Assembly: GCF_004340975.1 (NCBI RefSeq)
Contig: NZ_SLXA01000003.1
Span: forward strand, 186,001-250,000
Source: Frisingicoccus caecimuris
GTDB lineage: Bacteria; Bacillota; Clostridia; Lachnospirales; Lachnospiraceae
Length of the DNA: 64,000 nucleotides
Reading direction: 5' to 3'
Position numbers and translations under genes: made by a program. Below the pieces are notes generated by a model. It had not been told where the DNA came from. It saw only the letters and a list, made by a program, of their open reading frames with translations, and did not search any database. Shown here piece by piece: positions 16,514 to 25,171 of the stretch (its first letter is position 1; each line of letters opens with the position of its first letter).

Positions 16514-17476
16514 ATGCACAAAATTGTTGTTCTGGATGGATATACATTAAATCCGGGAGATCTGTCCTGGGCGGAACTTGAAGCGATGGGCGAAGTTCGG
16601 ATTTATGACCGGACGGAGGAGAAAGATGTGGTCAAACGTGTTGGAGACAGTGATATTGTTTTGACGAATAAAACACTGATTCGAAAGGAAACGCTGGAAG
16701 CCTGTCCATCCATCCGTTATATTGGCTGTATGGCGACTGGTTATAATGTTATTGATGTGGCGGCGGCCAGTGCACAGGGTGTTGTGGTGACAAATATTCC
16801 GACCTATGGTACGGAAGCAGTGGCGCAGTTTACGATGGCGCTTTTGTTGGAGATTACCTCCAGAGTGGGAATGCATGCGGAAGCGGTTCGGCAGGGACAG
16901 TGGGCATCCTGTCTGGATTTTTGCTTCTGGAATAGGCCGTTGATGGAACTGGCCGGAAAGACGATGGGAATTATCGGTTATGGAGCCATCGGACAATCGG
17001 TAGCGCGTAAAGCGGAAGCCTTTGGTATGGAAGTCCTGGCTTATCGCCGAACACCGGACTGGTCCATGGAAACGGAACACTGCCATATGGCGACGATGGA
17101 TGAGATTTACGAGAAAGCGGATATCATTACGCTGCATTGCCCATTGACGGCAGAAAATGAAGAAATGATCAATAAAGAAACCATCAGTCGAATGAAAGAT
17201 GGTGTGATCTTGTTAAATACAGGACGGGGAAAATTGATTCGGGAAGCCGATTTACGAGACGCCTTGAACAGCGGAAAGGTTGCAGGAGCCGGTGTGGATG
17301 TGGCGTCGACAGAGCCGATCAAACCGGACAATCCGCTGCTTCAGGCGAAAAATATCTGGATAACTCCTCACATTGCATGGGCGCCGAAGGAAACACGGCA
17401 GCGCCTGATGGATATTCTTATTGAGAATATCCATGCATTTTTAAGTGGGCATCCGGTGAATGAAGTCCGCGGGTAG
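16514..17476 (+). CDS. D-isomer-specific 2-hydroxyacid dehydrogenase (glycerate dehydrogenase-like)
   Basis: A 320-residue NAD-dependent oxidoreductase that interconverts 2-keto acids and D-2-hydroxyacids. The NAD loop is MGIIGYGAIGQS near residue 150; catalytic Arg in LLNTGRGKLI, Glu in STEPIKPDN, and His in TPHIAW are all present. Sequence and length are closest to glycerate/hydroxypyruvate reductases, but the substrate cannot be fixed by eye. AGGAGG lies seven bases before ATG 16514. Probably in one transcript with alaX. Confidence 0.9.
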   Translation: MHKIVVLDGYTLNPGDLSWAELEAMGEVRIYDRTEEKDVVKRVGDSDIVLTNKTLIRKETLEACPSIRYIGCMATGYNVIDVAAASAQGVVVTNIPTYGTEAVAQFTMALLLEITSRVGMHAEAVRQGQWASCLDFCFWNRPLMELAGKTMGIIGYGAIGQSVARKAEAFGMEVLAYRRTPDWSMETEHCHMATMDEIYEKADIITLHCPLTAENEEMINKETISRMKDGVILLNTGRGKLIREADLRDALNSGKVAGAGVDVASTEPIKPDNPLLQAKNIWITPHIAWAPKETRQRLMDILIENIHAFLSGHPVNEVRG

Positions 17477-17500
17477 GTTTTAATGCGTGAAAATCCTTTT

Positions 17501-18208
17501 TCAGGCGAGGACGTCCGGTGGAATTTCACCCTTAGAGTAGGTATAGACGGTAAATTTCTGTTTTAAATCACAGGTGGCCAGAAAGACCTCCTTTACATCA
17601 GAAATCCCATAGGTTTTGAGCTGGCCGGACAGCCATTTCTCATCTTTTCCGGAAGCTTTCAAATTATGGGGCATAATATGGCCGTCGATGATCAGATTGG
17701 CGACAAGAGAATCCCGTTCCGGAGTGAGCTGCATATCCACCGGTGTCAGCGGCCGATTTCCGCTTTTCGGAAGAAAGCTGATGTGTCCATTTTCTTCAAG
17801 AATGGCAGATTCCAGTTGGGATATGTCAAAATAGCCATTGATCCGGCATTGGGACAGGAACTCATTTAAGTCGATTTTGGCTTTTCGGAAATTTTTTTCA
17901 AAGAGTTTTCCATTATTTAAAAGAAGGGCCGGATTTCCGGAAATGATGCGCCGGGCCCGGATGGATTTACTGCTCCACCAGGACAAAAGGATGGCGGCCA
18001 GAGCGTAGACGATCATGGCAACGAGAGGTTCCACAAAGCTGTCGTCCAGAGAGGTTGCCATTTCAGCGGCAATACTTCCAATGGTGATACCATTGACGTA
18101 ATCAAACATACTGAGCTGGGAGAGCTGACGGTAGCCCATAAGTTTACATAAGATAAAAAGTTCCACGATGGATGCTGTGGAAAGTATGATAATATAAAGA
18201 ATCTGCAT
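17501..18208 (-). CDS. DUF421 (YetF-like) membrane protein
   Basis: A 235-residue protein with three N-terminal membrane segments (residues 3-22, about 36-56, 60-80). A cytoplasmic YetF-type domain follows (SGNPALLLNNGKLFEKNFRKA and the NLIIDGHIM segment). The family is common in spore-formers and has been tied to the spore or cell membrane, but its biochemical role is unclear. It is convergent with the hydroxyacid dehydrogenase (25 bases) and divergent from yqeC (91 bases). A GGAG ribosome binding site precedes the start on the minus strand. Confidence 0.9.
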   Translation of the reverse strand: MQILYIIILSTASIVELFILCKLMGYRQLSQLSMFDYVNGITIGSIAAEMATSLDDSFVEPLVAMIVYALAAILLSWWSSKSIRARRIISGNPALLLNNGKLFEKNFRKAKIDLNEFLSQCRINGYFDISQLESAILEENGHISFLPKSGNRPLTPVDMQLTPERDSLVANLIIDGHIMPHNLKASGKDEKWLSGQLKTYGISDVKEVFLATCDLKQKFTVYTYSKGEIPPDVLA

Positions 18209-18299
18209 AGGGATGCTCCTTTCACTGAAGAGAACTTATTTTTATGGAGAATAGTATGTATCAAATGCGGTGAAAGTATGCTAAAATAGGAAGGAATTC

Positions 18300-18983
18300 A
18301 TGATGAAAATTTATGACTCGTCAACGGACAGCTTTTTAAAGGCGACCGGGTTGGAACATCTCCAGGCACCGGTGATCTCGATTGTCGGCGCCGGCGGCAA
18401 GACAAGCCTGATCGAAAGTCTATCCGAAGAATATGCATTTCGGAAGATTCGGCATGGAATTTTCACGACGACCCATATGTGGCCTGTGAATGACGGAAAT
18501 TTTCGGCAGACATTGGGTGTTGTGACAGCATCGGGGAAAATTGGACCGCCGGAAGAAGCGGATGTTCAGACATTGATAGCGGAGAGAATCCCGGTTTTGA
18601 TCGAAGCGGACGGCTCTCGTGGCTTACCATGCAAAGCGCCGGAAATGTGGGAGCCGGTACTGAGACCAGAAACCACCCATGTCATTGGGGTTTTGGGCGC
18701 TTCCTGTCTTGGAGGAAGCGTGATTGAGAGCTGCCATCGACCGGAACGGGTGATGGATATTTTAAAATGTGGGTCGGAACACCGGATAACAGCGGAAGAT
18801 CTTGTTGAGATAGGCTCCAGTCCCAAAGGTTTACGAAAGAATGTTAAAGAGAGTCAATGGTACGGCCTTGTCATAAATCAGGTGGATAATGATTTTATCT
18901 ATCATGAAATACAGTATATTCGAAAACAGCTTCGGCAAAAAGGAGTGGAACAGCTCTTTTTTGTACGGATAAAAAATAAATGA
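18300..18983 (+). CDS. yqeC: Selenium-type molybdenum hydroxylase accessory protein YqeC
   Basis: A 227-residue P-loop protein of the YqeC family, which occurs with selenium-dependent molybdenum hydroxylases. VISIVGAGGKTSLIESL (residues 22-38) is the phosphate loop; TTHMW, EADGSRGLPCKAP and IGVLGASCLGG are further family motifs. The exact reaction is unknown. It opens a nine- or ten-gene operon; AGGAAGG is five bases before ATG 18300 and eight before ATG 18303, so either start is possible. Confidence 0.9.
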   Translation: MMKIYDSSTDSFLKATGLEHLQAPVISIVGAGGKTSLIESLSEEYAFRKIRHGIFTTTHMWPVNDGNFRQTLGVVTASGKIGPPEEADVQTLIAERIPVLIEADGSRGLPCKAPEMWEPVLRPETTHVIGVLGASCLGGSVIESCHRPERVMDILKCGSEHRITAEDLVEIGSSPKGLRKNVKESQWYGLVINQVDNDFIYHEIQYIRKQLRQKGVEQLFFVRIKNK

Positions 18984-18998
18984 AACGGAGAAGTGGGT

Positions 18999-19787
18999 GT
19001 GAAGATATTGATCAAAGGAGCCGGAGATTTGGCGACAGGTATCGGCTGGCGTCTTTTCCGGGCCGGATACCGGGTATGGATGACGGACCTGGCGGTGCCA
19101 ACAGCGGTCCGACGGAGCGTGTCTTTTTCAAGGGCGGTCTACGAAGGCAAAGCGGAAGTAGAAGGTATCCGTGCAAGGCTTGCAGATAGTCTGAATGATG
19201 GACAAAAGATATCTTCGGAGGGATGCATACCGGTATTTGTGGATCCGGAAGCGGTCATTCTGGAAGATTTTAAACCGGATGTACTCGTGGATGCCATTAT
19301 GGCAAAGAAGAATCTTGGCACAAAGATAACGGATGCACCGTTTGTCATCGGTGTAGGTCCGGGGTTTACTGCCGGCATCGACTGTCATCGGGTTATAGAG
19401 ACGAAACGGGGGCATTATCTGGGCCGGGTGATTGATTCGGGAAGCGCTATACCGAATACAGGGATTCCCGGAAATATCGGTGGCTACACGGTGGAACGGA
19501 TTATTCGTGCTTCCGGAGACGGACGGTTCATGCCTCTGACGGCCATCGGCGACCGGGTCGAAGCCGGGCAGATAGTAGCCATGTCCGGGAATGTGCCAGT
19601 GAAGGCACAGATTTCCGGAATTGTGCGAGGCATTTTGCAGGAAGGGGTCCTGGTGACAAGGGGGATGAAGGCAGGAGATATTGACGCCCGGTGTGAACGG
19701 AATCATTGTTTTACCATATCAGATAAAGCCAGAGCTATCGGCGGCGGCGTGCTGGAAGCCGTCTGTGGCTGGGAGCATGGAATATAG
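18999..19787 (+). CDS. yqeB: Selenium-type molybdenum hydroxylase system protein YqeB
   Basis: A 262-residue member of the EF2563/YqeB family. The N-terminus (ILIKGAGDLATGIGWRLFRAGY) resembles a Rossmann dinucleotide fold like the C-terminal domain of XdhC, and a conserved GPGFTAGIDCH segment lies near residue 125. The family is a marker of loci where a labile selenium is inserted into the molybdenum hydroxylase active site. GTG 18999 is chosen over GTG 18993 because GGAG (18987-18990) is eight bases from it. Confidence 0.9.
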   Translation: MKILIKGAGDLATGIGWRLFRAGYRVWMTDLAVPTAVRRSVSFSRAVYEGKAEVEGIRARLADSLNDGQKISSEGCIPVFVDPEAVILEDFKPDVLVDAIMAKKNLGTKITDAPFVIGVGPGFTAGIDCHRVIETKRGHYLGRVIDSGSAIPNTGIPGNIGGYTVERIIRASGDGRFMPLTAIGDRVEAGQIVAMSGNVPVKAQISGIVRGILQEGVLVTRGMKAGDIDARCERNHCFTISDKARAIGGGVLEAVCGWEHGI

Positions 19788-19796
19788 GAGGAAGAG

Positions 19797-20624
19797 ATGT
19801 ATACCATACAAGGCTATGAAAAAGTAAAAAGCCTGGAAGAAGCTTATGAATTGAATCAGAAAAAGAGTTCTGCTGTCTTTGGCGGCGGTATGTGGCTGCG
19901 CCTTGGGAATCGTGCGATCGGAAAGGCCATTGATCTGAGTGATCTGGGGTTGGATAAGATTGAGGAGACGGAGGAAGCGTTTATTATCGGCTGTATGACT
20001 TCCCTCAGAGATATCGAGTGCCATGAGGGAATGAACCGATATTTCCATGGAATGATGAAGGAGACGTTGAGGGGAATTGTCGGTACTCAGTTCCGGAATA
20101 CAGCGACGCTTGGCGGCAGTTTATATCAGCGTTTTGGATTTTCCGATCCGCTGACGGCTTTTTTGGCGCTGGACACGACGATAGAAATGTATGCCGGAGG
20201 CAGGATTCCTCTGGATGAATTTGTTTCTATGGATTATGACAGGGACATTCTGGTGCGGGTGCATGTGAAAAAAAACGGACGGAAGGCGGCTTATCAAAGT
20301 TTCCGCAATACAAAGACGGATTTTCCAGTACTTTCAGTCGGTGTGTCCCGGTTAGACAGTCAATGGAAAATCACTGTTGGGGCTCGTCCGGCCAGAGCAG
20401 TGGTTGCAGAAAATTCAGGAAAGCTGTCGGAAATACTTTCAGAAAATTTAATGAAAGAGGCATCAGAAGCAGCTATCCGGCAGTTTGCGTCGGCAGTCAG
20501 TGAAAAGGTGCGTTTTGGAAGTAATATGAGAGCCAGCAGCGAATATCGTCGAATATTATCGGAGATTCTTATTTACAGAGCGGTACGGGATGTTTTATCC
20601 CAGTCGGAAGAAGGAAAAATGTAG
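19797..20624 (+). CDS. Molybdenum hydroxylase FAD-binding subunit
   Basis: A 275-residue FAD subunit of the xanthine dehydrogenase family. The N-terminal FAD-binding segment contains FGGGMWLRLG and a TQFRNTATLGGSLYQRF loop; the C-terminal CO-dehydrogenase-flavoprotein-like domain ends near residue 270. It passes electrons from the Fe-S subunit to NAD+ or another acceptor. It overlaps no neighbour; the next gene starts 14 bases later. Confidence 0.92.
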   Translation: MYTIQGYEKVKSLEEAYELNQKKSSAVFGGGMWLRLGNRAIGKAIDLSDLGLDKIEETEEAFIIGCMTSLRDIECHEGMNRYFHGMMKETLRGIVGTQFRNTATLGGSLYQRFGFSDPLTAFLALDTTIEMYAGGRIPLDEFVSMDYDRDILVRVHVKKNGRKAAYQSFRNTKTDFPVLSVGVSRLDSQWKITVGARPARAVVAENSGKLSEILSENLMKEASEAAIRQFASAVSEKVRFGSNMRASSEYRRILSEILIYRAVRDVLSQSEEGKM

Positions 20625-20637
20625 AGGTGTCACAGCA

Positions 20638-21138
20638 ATGAAGATAAAACTTTGGATTAATAATAAAGTATATGAGGATCATGTTGAGCCGGATACAATG
20701 CTGTTGGATTATCTCCGGGAGAAGGGGTTTAAAAGTGTGAAATGCGGCTGCGATACGACCAATTGTGGAGTATGTACGGTCTATCTGGACGGAAAGACGG
20801 TATTATCCTGTTCGGTTCCTGTGGTCCGGGCGGATGGACATCGTGTGACCACCCTGGAAGGTGTAGCAAAAGAAGCGGAGGAATTCGCCCGGTTTATGGC
20901 TGCACAGGGGGCGGAGCAGTGTGGTTACTGCAGTCCGGGATTCATTATGAATGTGCTCGCCATGGCAAAGGAATTGAAAAAACCGACGGAACAGGAGATT
21001 AAAGAATATCTTGCCGGAAATCTTTGCCGGTGTACGGGCTATGAGGGTCAGTATCGGGCAATTCGCAATTATCTGGGAGCAACCCGGGCGAATTATCAAT
21101 TATTTGAAAAAGGGGAGGTCATTGAGGGTGTCCGATAA
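20638..21138 (+). CDS. Molybdenum hydroxylase [2Fe-2S] subunit
   Basis: A 166-residue small subunit with two [2Fe-2S] clusters. The plant-ferredoxin-like cluster has CGCDTTNCGVC plus a Cys in VLSC; the second uses CGYCSPGF and LCRCTGY. ATG 20638 follows GAGG, and upstream in-frame ATG 20590 would run into the FAD-subunit gene. The C-terminal tail of about 12 residues overlaps the start of the next gene, indicating translational coupling. Confidence 0.94.
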   Translation: MKIKLWINNKVYEDHVEPDTMLLDYLREKGFKSVKCGCDTTNCGVCTVYLDGKTVLSCSVPVVRADGHRVTTLEGVAKEAEEFARFMAAQGAEQCGYCSPGFIMNVLAMAKELKKPTEQEIKEYLAGNLCRCTGYEGQYRAIRNYLGATRANYQLFEKGEVIEGVR

Positions 21139-23422
21139 AAAATCTTACATTAATCAAAGAATTGTAAAAAAAGATGCGATGGCCTTGATGGCCGGAAAGC
21201 CTTTGTTTACCGATGATCTGACGACAAAGGATTATTTGATCGTAAAGGCGCTCCGAAGTCCTCACGCCTTTGCTAAGATTGTGTCCATCGATACGTCGAA
21301 GGCAAAGCTTGTTCCTGGAATCGAGTGTGTACTGACCTATGAGGATGTGCCGCATATCCGGTTTACGGAAGCGGGACAGACCTATCCGGAAGCCAGCCCT
21401 TATGATCGGTATATTCTGGAAGATATGGTCCGGTATGTGGGTGATGAAGTGGCCCTGGTGGCAGGAACAACAGAAAAAGCGGTGAAAAAAGCATTAAAAT
21501 TAATCAGGGTGGAATATGAAATTCTGACGCCGGTACTGGATTTTAGAAAGGCAAAGGATCATCCGGTGCTTGTACATCCGGAGGCAGACTGGGTTTCCAT
21601 GATGCCGGTTGGTGCGGATAACCGGCGCAATCTCTGCGCCACGGATGGCTATACGGATGGAGATGTGGAGGCTGTACTGGCGGACTGTGCTTATGTGGTG
21701 GAAGGAACGTATCATACGCTGGCAAACAATCAGGCGATGATGGAACCATTTGTGACAAGTACTGCATTGGATGCTTATGGCCGTCTGGTGGTGACCAGTG
21801 CGACTCAGATTCCGTTTCATGTCCGTCGGATTGTTGCCCGGGCTCTTGGCATATCAAAATCCAAGGTCCGTGTGATTAAACCACGGATCGGCGGCGGTTT
21901 CGGGGCCAAGCAGACGGCGGTTTCAGAGGTCTACCCTGCAATCGTCACCTGGCTGACAGGAAAGCCATGCAAGATGATCTTTACCCGAAGAGAAGTGATG
22001 ATCGCTTCCACATCCCGTCATGAAATGGAAGTGACTGTTCGCATCGGCGCGGATAAGAGCGGACGGCTGCAGGCGATTGATTTATATACGTTATCGAACA
22101 CGGGAGCTTATGGGGAGCATGGACCGACAACGGTCGGACTTTCCGGACACAAGTCCATATCCCTGTACGGACCATTAAAAGCCAGTCGTTTTACAGCAGA
22201 GGTGGTCTACACAAATACCATGTCAGCGGGAGCCTATCGGGGATACGGGGCTACTCAGGGGATTTTTGCTCTGGAATCGGCGATGGATGAACTGGCAGCC
22301 AAAATGGATATGGATCCGATGAAGCTGCGGGAAATAAATATCATACCGGAAGATGTGCCGGTAGCTTCTTATTATGGAGAAACCTTTAAATCCGTCGGAC
22401 TTCAGCGGTGTCTGAAAAAGGCGAAAAAGATGATTGGCTGGGATGAAAAATATCCGGTAAAAGATATGGGCAATGGAAAAGTCCGGGCTGTCGGCGGCGC
22501 TCTGGCGATGCAGGGCTCAGGAATTTCCGGTGTGGACCAGGCGGCGGTGGAAATCCGCCTCGGCGATGAAGGAACTTATAATCTGCTCATTGGCGCTACA
22601 GATATGGGAACAGGCTGCGATACGATACTGGCCCAGATGGCGGCTGAATGTCTGGAATGTGATCTGGATAAAATATCGGTTCACGGCGTGGATACGGACG
22701 TTTCGCCTTACGATACAGGCTCCTATGCTTCCAGTACGACCTATGTGACCGGCGGCGCCGTCATCAAGACCTGTGAGACATTGAAAAAGAAAATGACGGT
22801 TCTGGCGGCCGAAAAAATGGATTGTCCGGTGGAACATGTGGAATTTGACGGTACACGGTTTTATTCGATGGAAGATGAAAAAGAGATCTCCCTGTCGGAT
22901 TTGGCTGATGCCAGCCATTTTAATCGAAATGATGTCATGAGTGCGTCGGAAAGCTTTACTTCACCGGTGTCTCCGCCGCCCTTTATGGCAGGAATTGTCG
23001 AAATAGAGCTGGATAAAGAGACGGGGCAGGTGGAAATCATCGATTATGCAGCAGCTGTAGACTGTGGTACGCCGATCAATCGGAATCTGGCCCGGGTTCA
23101 GACGGAGGGCGGTATCGTTCAGGGAATTGGCATGGCGCTTTTTGAAAATATACAGTACAGAGATGATGGGATGATGATGAATAATTCCTTCATGCAGTAT
23201 AAGATTCCAACACGGATCGATATGGGGAAAATTCAGGTAGAATTTGAAAGTACCTATGAGCCGACGGGGCCTTTTGGTGCAAAATCCATCGGAGAGATTG
23301 TTATCAATACACCGTCTCCGGCACTGGCAAATGCGATTTATCATGCCTGTGGCGTGCGTCTGCATGAACTTCCAATGACAGCGGAGCGAATTAAAATGGG
23401 CATGTTGGCCCTGGAGAAATGA
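21128..23422 (+). CDS. Molybdenum hydroxylase large (molybdopterin) subunit
   Basis: A 764-residue molybdopterin-binding subunit of the xanthine dehydrogenase family. The conserved segments RIGGGFGAK (cofactor contact), SAGAYRGYGATQG, and GPFGAKSIGE with the catalytic Glu near the C-terminus are all intact. Neighbouring yqeB and yqeC suggest a selenium-dependent hydroxylase. Purines are the likeliest substrates, but nicotinate- or other heterocycle-hydroxylating enzymes have the same fold. GTG 21128 lies nine bases after GGGGAGG; TTG 21122 is an alternative. There is no in-frame TGA; selenium in this class is a bound atom, not selenocysteine. Confidence 0.92.
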   Translation: MSDKKSYINQRIVKKDAMALMAGKPLFTDDLTTKDYLIVKALRSPHAFAKIVSIDTSKAKLVPGIECVLTYEDVPHIRFTEAGQTYPEASPYDRYILEDMVRYVGDEVALVAGTTEKAVKKALKLIRVEYEILTPVLDFRKAKDHPVLVHPEADWVSMMPVGADNRRNLCATDGYTDGDVEAVLADCAYVVEGTYHTLANNQAMMEPFVTSTALDAYGRLVVTSATQIPFHVRRIVARALGISKSKVRVIKPRIGGGFGAKQTAVSEVYPAIVTWLTGKPCKMIFTRREVMIASTSRHEMEVTVRIGADKSGRLQAIDLYTLSNTGAYGEHGPTTVGLSGHKSISLYGPLKASRFTAEVVYTNTMSAGAYRGYGATQGIFALESAMDELAAKMDMDPMKLREINIIPEDVPVASYYGETFKSVGLQRCLKKAKKMIGWDEKYPVKDMGNGKVRAVGGALAMQGSGISGVDQAAVEIRLGDEGTYNLLIGATDMGTGCDTILAQMAAECLECDLDKISVHGVDTDVSPYDTGSYASSTTYVTGGAVIKTCETLKKKMTVLAAEKMDCPVEHVEFDGTRFYSMEDEKEISLSDLADASHFNRNDVMSASESFTSPVSPPPFMAGIVEIELDKETGQVEIIDYAAAVDCGTPINRNLARVQTEGGIVQGIGMALFENIQYRDDGMMMNNSFMQYKIPTRIDMGKIQVEFESTYEPTGPFGAKSIGEIVINTPSPALANAIYHACGVRLHELPMTAERIKMGMLALEK

Positions 23423-24012
23423 TGCGACTGGGAATTGTTTTGCTGGCCGCGGGTGCGGGAAAGCGTTTTGGAGGAAATAAGCTGGCCGCTCAGGTTCACG
23501 GAAAGCCCATGTATCTGTGGGCTATGGAAAATATAGAGGAAATGAAAACGGAACTGCCGGCTGTCGTTGTGACCGGGACGCCGGAAATCGTCTCGGCGGC
23601 TGAGGCAAAAGGGATGATCGCCATATTCAATGGACAACCAGAGCTGGGGATATCCCTTTCAATTCGTCTTGGTATTGAAGCGGTCATTCAAGAAGACAGA
23701 AAAGTGGATGGAATACTTTTTATGGTCTGTGATCAGCCGTGGCTGGAAAAAACAACGCTGGTACGGCTCATGTCGGAATTTGACGGTGGTATTCTGGCTT
23801 TAAGTTACGGAGAACGAAGGGGGAATCCGGTGATATTTTCGAGGGAATATTTGAAGGAGCTGAGTGAATTATCCGGAGATATAGGCGGACGCCAGGTGAT
23901 GGCGCGTCACAGAGAAAATGTTCGCTTTCTGGAAGTTAATGATGAAAAGGAGCTTCAGGATATTGACAAGCGAGAGCAAATAGAAGTAATAGAAAGACAG
24001 GAGGAAATCTAA
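23419..24012 (+). CDS. MocA/YgfJ-type molybdenum cofactor nucleotidyltransferase
   Basis: A 197-residue NTP transferase of the MobA-like fold. The N-terminal loop is VLLAAGAGKRFGGNKLAAQV with the conserved Lys, and MVCDQPWL (near residue 103) holds the metal-binding Asp. Such proteins attach CMP to molybdopterin to make the cytosine dinucleotide cofactor used by many hydroxylases. The start codon overlaps the preceding stop (ATGA). Confidence 0.88.
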   Translation: MMRLGIVLLAAGAGKRFGGNKLAAQVHGKPMYLWAMENIEEMKTELPAVVVTGTPEIVSAAEAKGMIAIFNGQPELGISLSIRLGIEAVIQEDRKVDGILFMVCDQPWLEKTTLVRLMSEFDGGILALSYGERRGNPVIFSREYLKELSELSGDIGGRQVMARHRENVRFLEVNDEKELQDIDKREQIEVIERQEEI

Positions 24013-25169
24013 TGGATACAATTTATATGGATCAATTGACAACCCTGATACCGAAGGGGGATGGTGTGGAAGAAGCGATGGAAGCTGCTGTCAATATGGA
24101 TATATCCGATATTCAGACGATGGCGGATGAGACAAGAGAACAGTTAAATAAACTGTTTCACGGACCTGGGCCAGATTCGGTTGTTTTTACATCGGGTGTC
24201 GACGCCGCGTTGGATGGGCTGATTCGGGCGCTTTTTAAAGATGGAGACCATGTTCTCATATCATCGATGGAAAATGATACGGTCATGAATGCTCTGAATG
24301 CCATCGGACATGAGGCGGATGAGGGTGTATCCGGCGGCGTGGAATATACACGGATACCATGTAACGAAAAAGGACAGCTTATTTTCTTTGATCCCATAAA
24401 GGGAGAAAAGGGATTTGATGCAGTAGAAAAACTGCTTCGTCCGAATACAAAGGCAGTGATCGTCAATCATGCTTCAGAAGTTTGCGGTACCATCCTGCAG
24501 GCGAAAGAAATCTCAGAGTTTGCCAGAAGACATGGGCTTCTTGTGATCGTCAATGCGGCACAGACGGCCGGATGCGTTCCAATATTTATGAACATATGGG
24601 GCGTTGATCTGATGACTTTTTCCGGCGGCTATGGACTTTTTGCCTCGGAAAAAATCGGCGGATTTATTGCCAGTGAACGGGCGGCGGCTATGCTCGGTGG
24701 ACCGGATATGCGGGAAAAATTTGAACAGAAGCCGTTAGATGCTGTGGCGATTGCCGGACTTCATAAAGCCTTTGAATTTATTGAAGAAAAGACACTGCAT
24801 ACGCTCAGCAGTATGGGACGGCAACGGGTGGAACAGTTCATACGCAAGGTTCAGCATGTTAACGGGGTCCATATTATCGGACCGGGTTATAAAGACCGGA
24901 TTCCGGTAATTTCAATTCAGACGGATTTTATGGAAGAATCGGAGTTGGAGGAAGCATTGAAAAACCAGTATGGCATTGTTATGTGTTCTGGTCTTCATAA
25001 TGCAGAGGAAGCACACAAAACATTGGGAACCTACCCAAGAGGTACCGCAAGATTTTCATTTAATTATTTCAACACGGAAGAAGAGGTTGAAAAGTTGACC
25101 CAGGCGTTGTGGCAGCTTACGGTACACAGTGATAAAGTGGCCGATGTGAAACGGATGCCGAAGGAATAG
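24012..25169 (+). CDS. Cysteine-desulfurase-like protein lacking catalytic residues
   Basis: A 385-residue class V aminotransferase-fold protein close to the EF2568-type cysteine desulfurase family found beside yqeB. The fold is recognisable (VVFTSGVDAALDGL, AAQTAG, GLH-AEEAHKTLGTYPRGT, FNTEEEVE). The active site is not: the PLP-stacking His of EHN is Asn88, the conserved Asn of HxSN is Glu156, the pyridine-binding Asp is Asn181, the Schiff-base Lys is Tyr207, and the desulfurase Cys is Asn330. It is therefore probably not a PLP enzyme. It is translationally coupled to mocA (TAATG). Confidence 0.85.
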   Translation: MDTIYMDQLTTLIPKGDGVEEAMEAAVNMDISDIQTMADETREQLNKLFHGPGPDSVVFTSGVDAALDGLIRALFKDGDHVLISSMENDTVMNALNAIGHEADEGVSGGVEYTRIPCNEKGQLIFFDPIKGEKGFDAVEKLLRPNTKAVIVNHASEVCGTILQAKEISEFARRHGLLVIVNAAQTAGCVPIFMNIWGVDLMTFSGGYGLFASEKIGGFIASERAAAMLGGPDMREKFEQKPLDAVAIAGLHKAFEFIEEKTLHTLSSMGRQRVEQFIRKVQHVNGVHIIGPGYKDRIPVISIQTDFMEESELEEALKNQYGIVMCSGLHNAEEAHKTLGTYPRGTARFSFNYFNTEEEVEKLTQALWQLTVHSDKVADVKRMPKE

Positions 25170-25171
25170 CT

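Noticed and set aside
17480-17505. Terminator between the first hydroxyacid dehydrogenase and the DUF421 gene
   Set aside because: Only a short GAAAA/TTTTTC hairpin is visible, partly within the DUF421 stop; too weak to list.
21128-23422. Selenocysteine in the molybdenum hydroxylase large subunit
   Set aside because: No in-frame TGA and no SECIS-like hairpin; the selenium of this enzyme class is a non-protein ligand.
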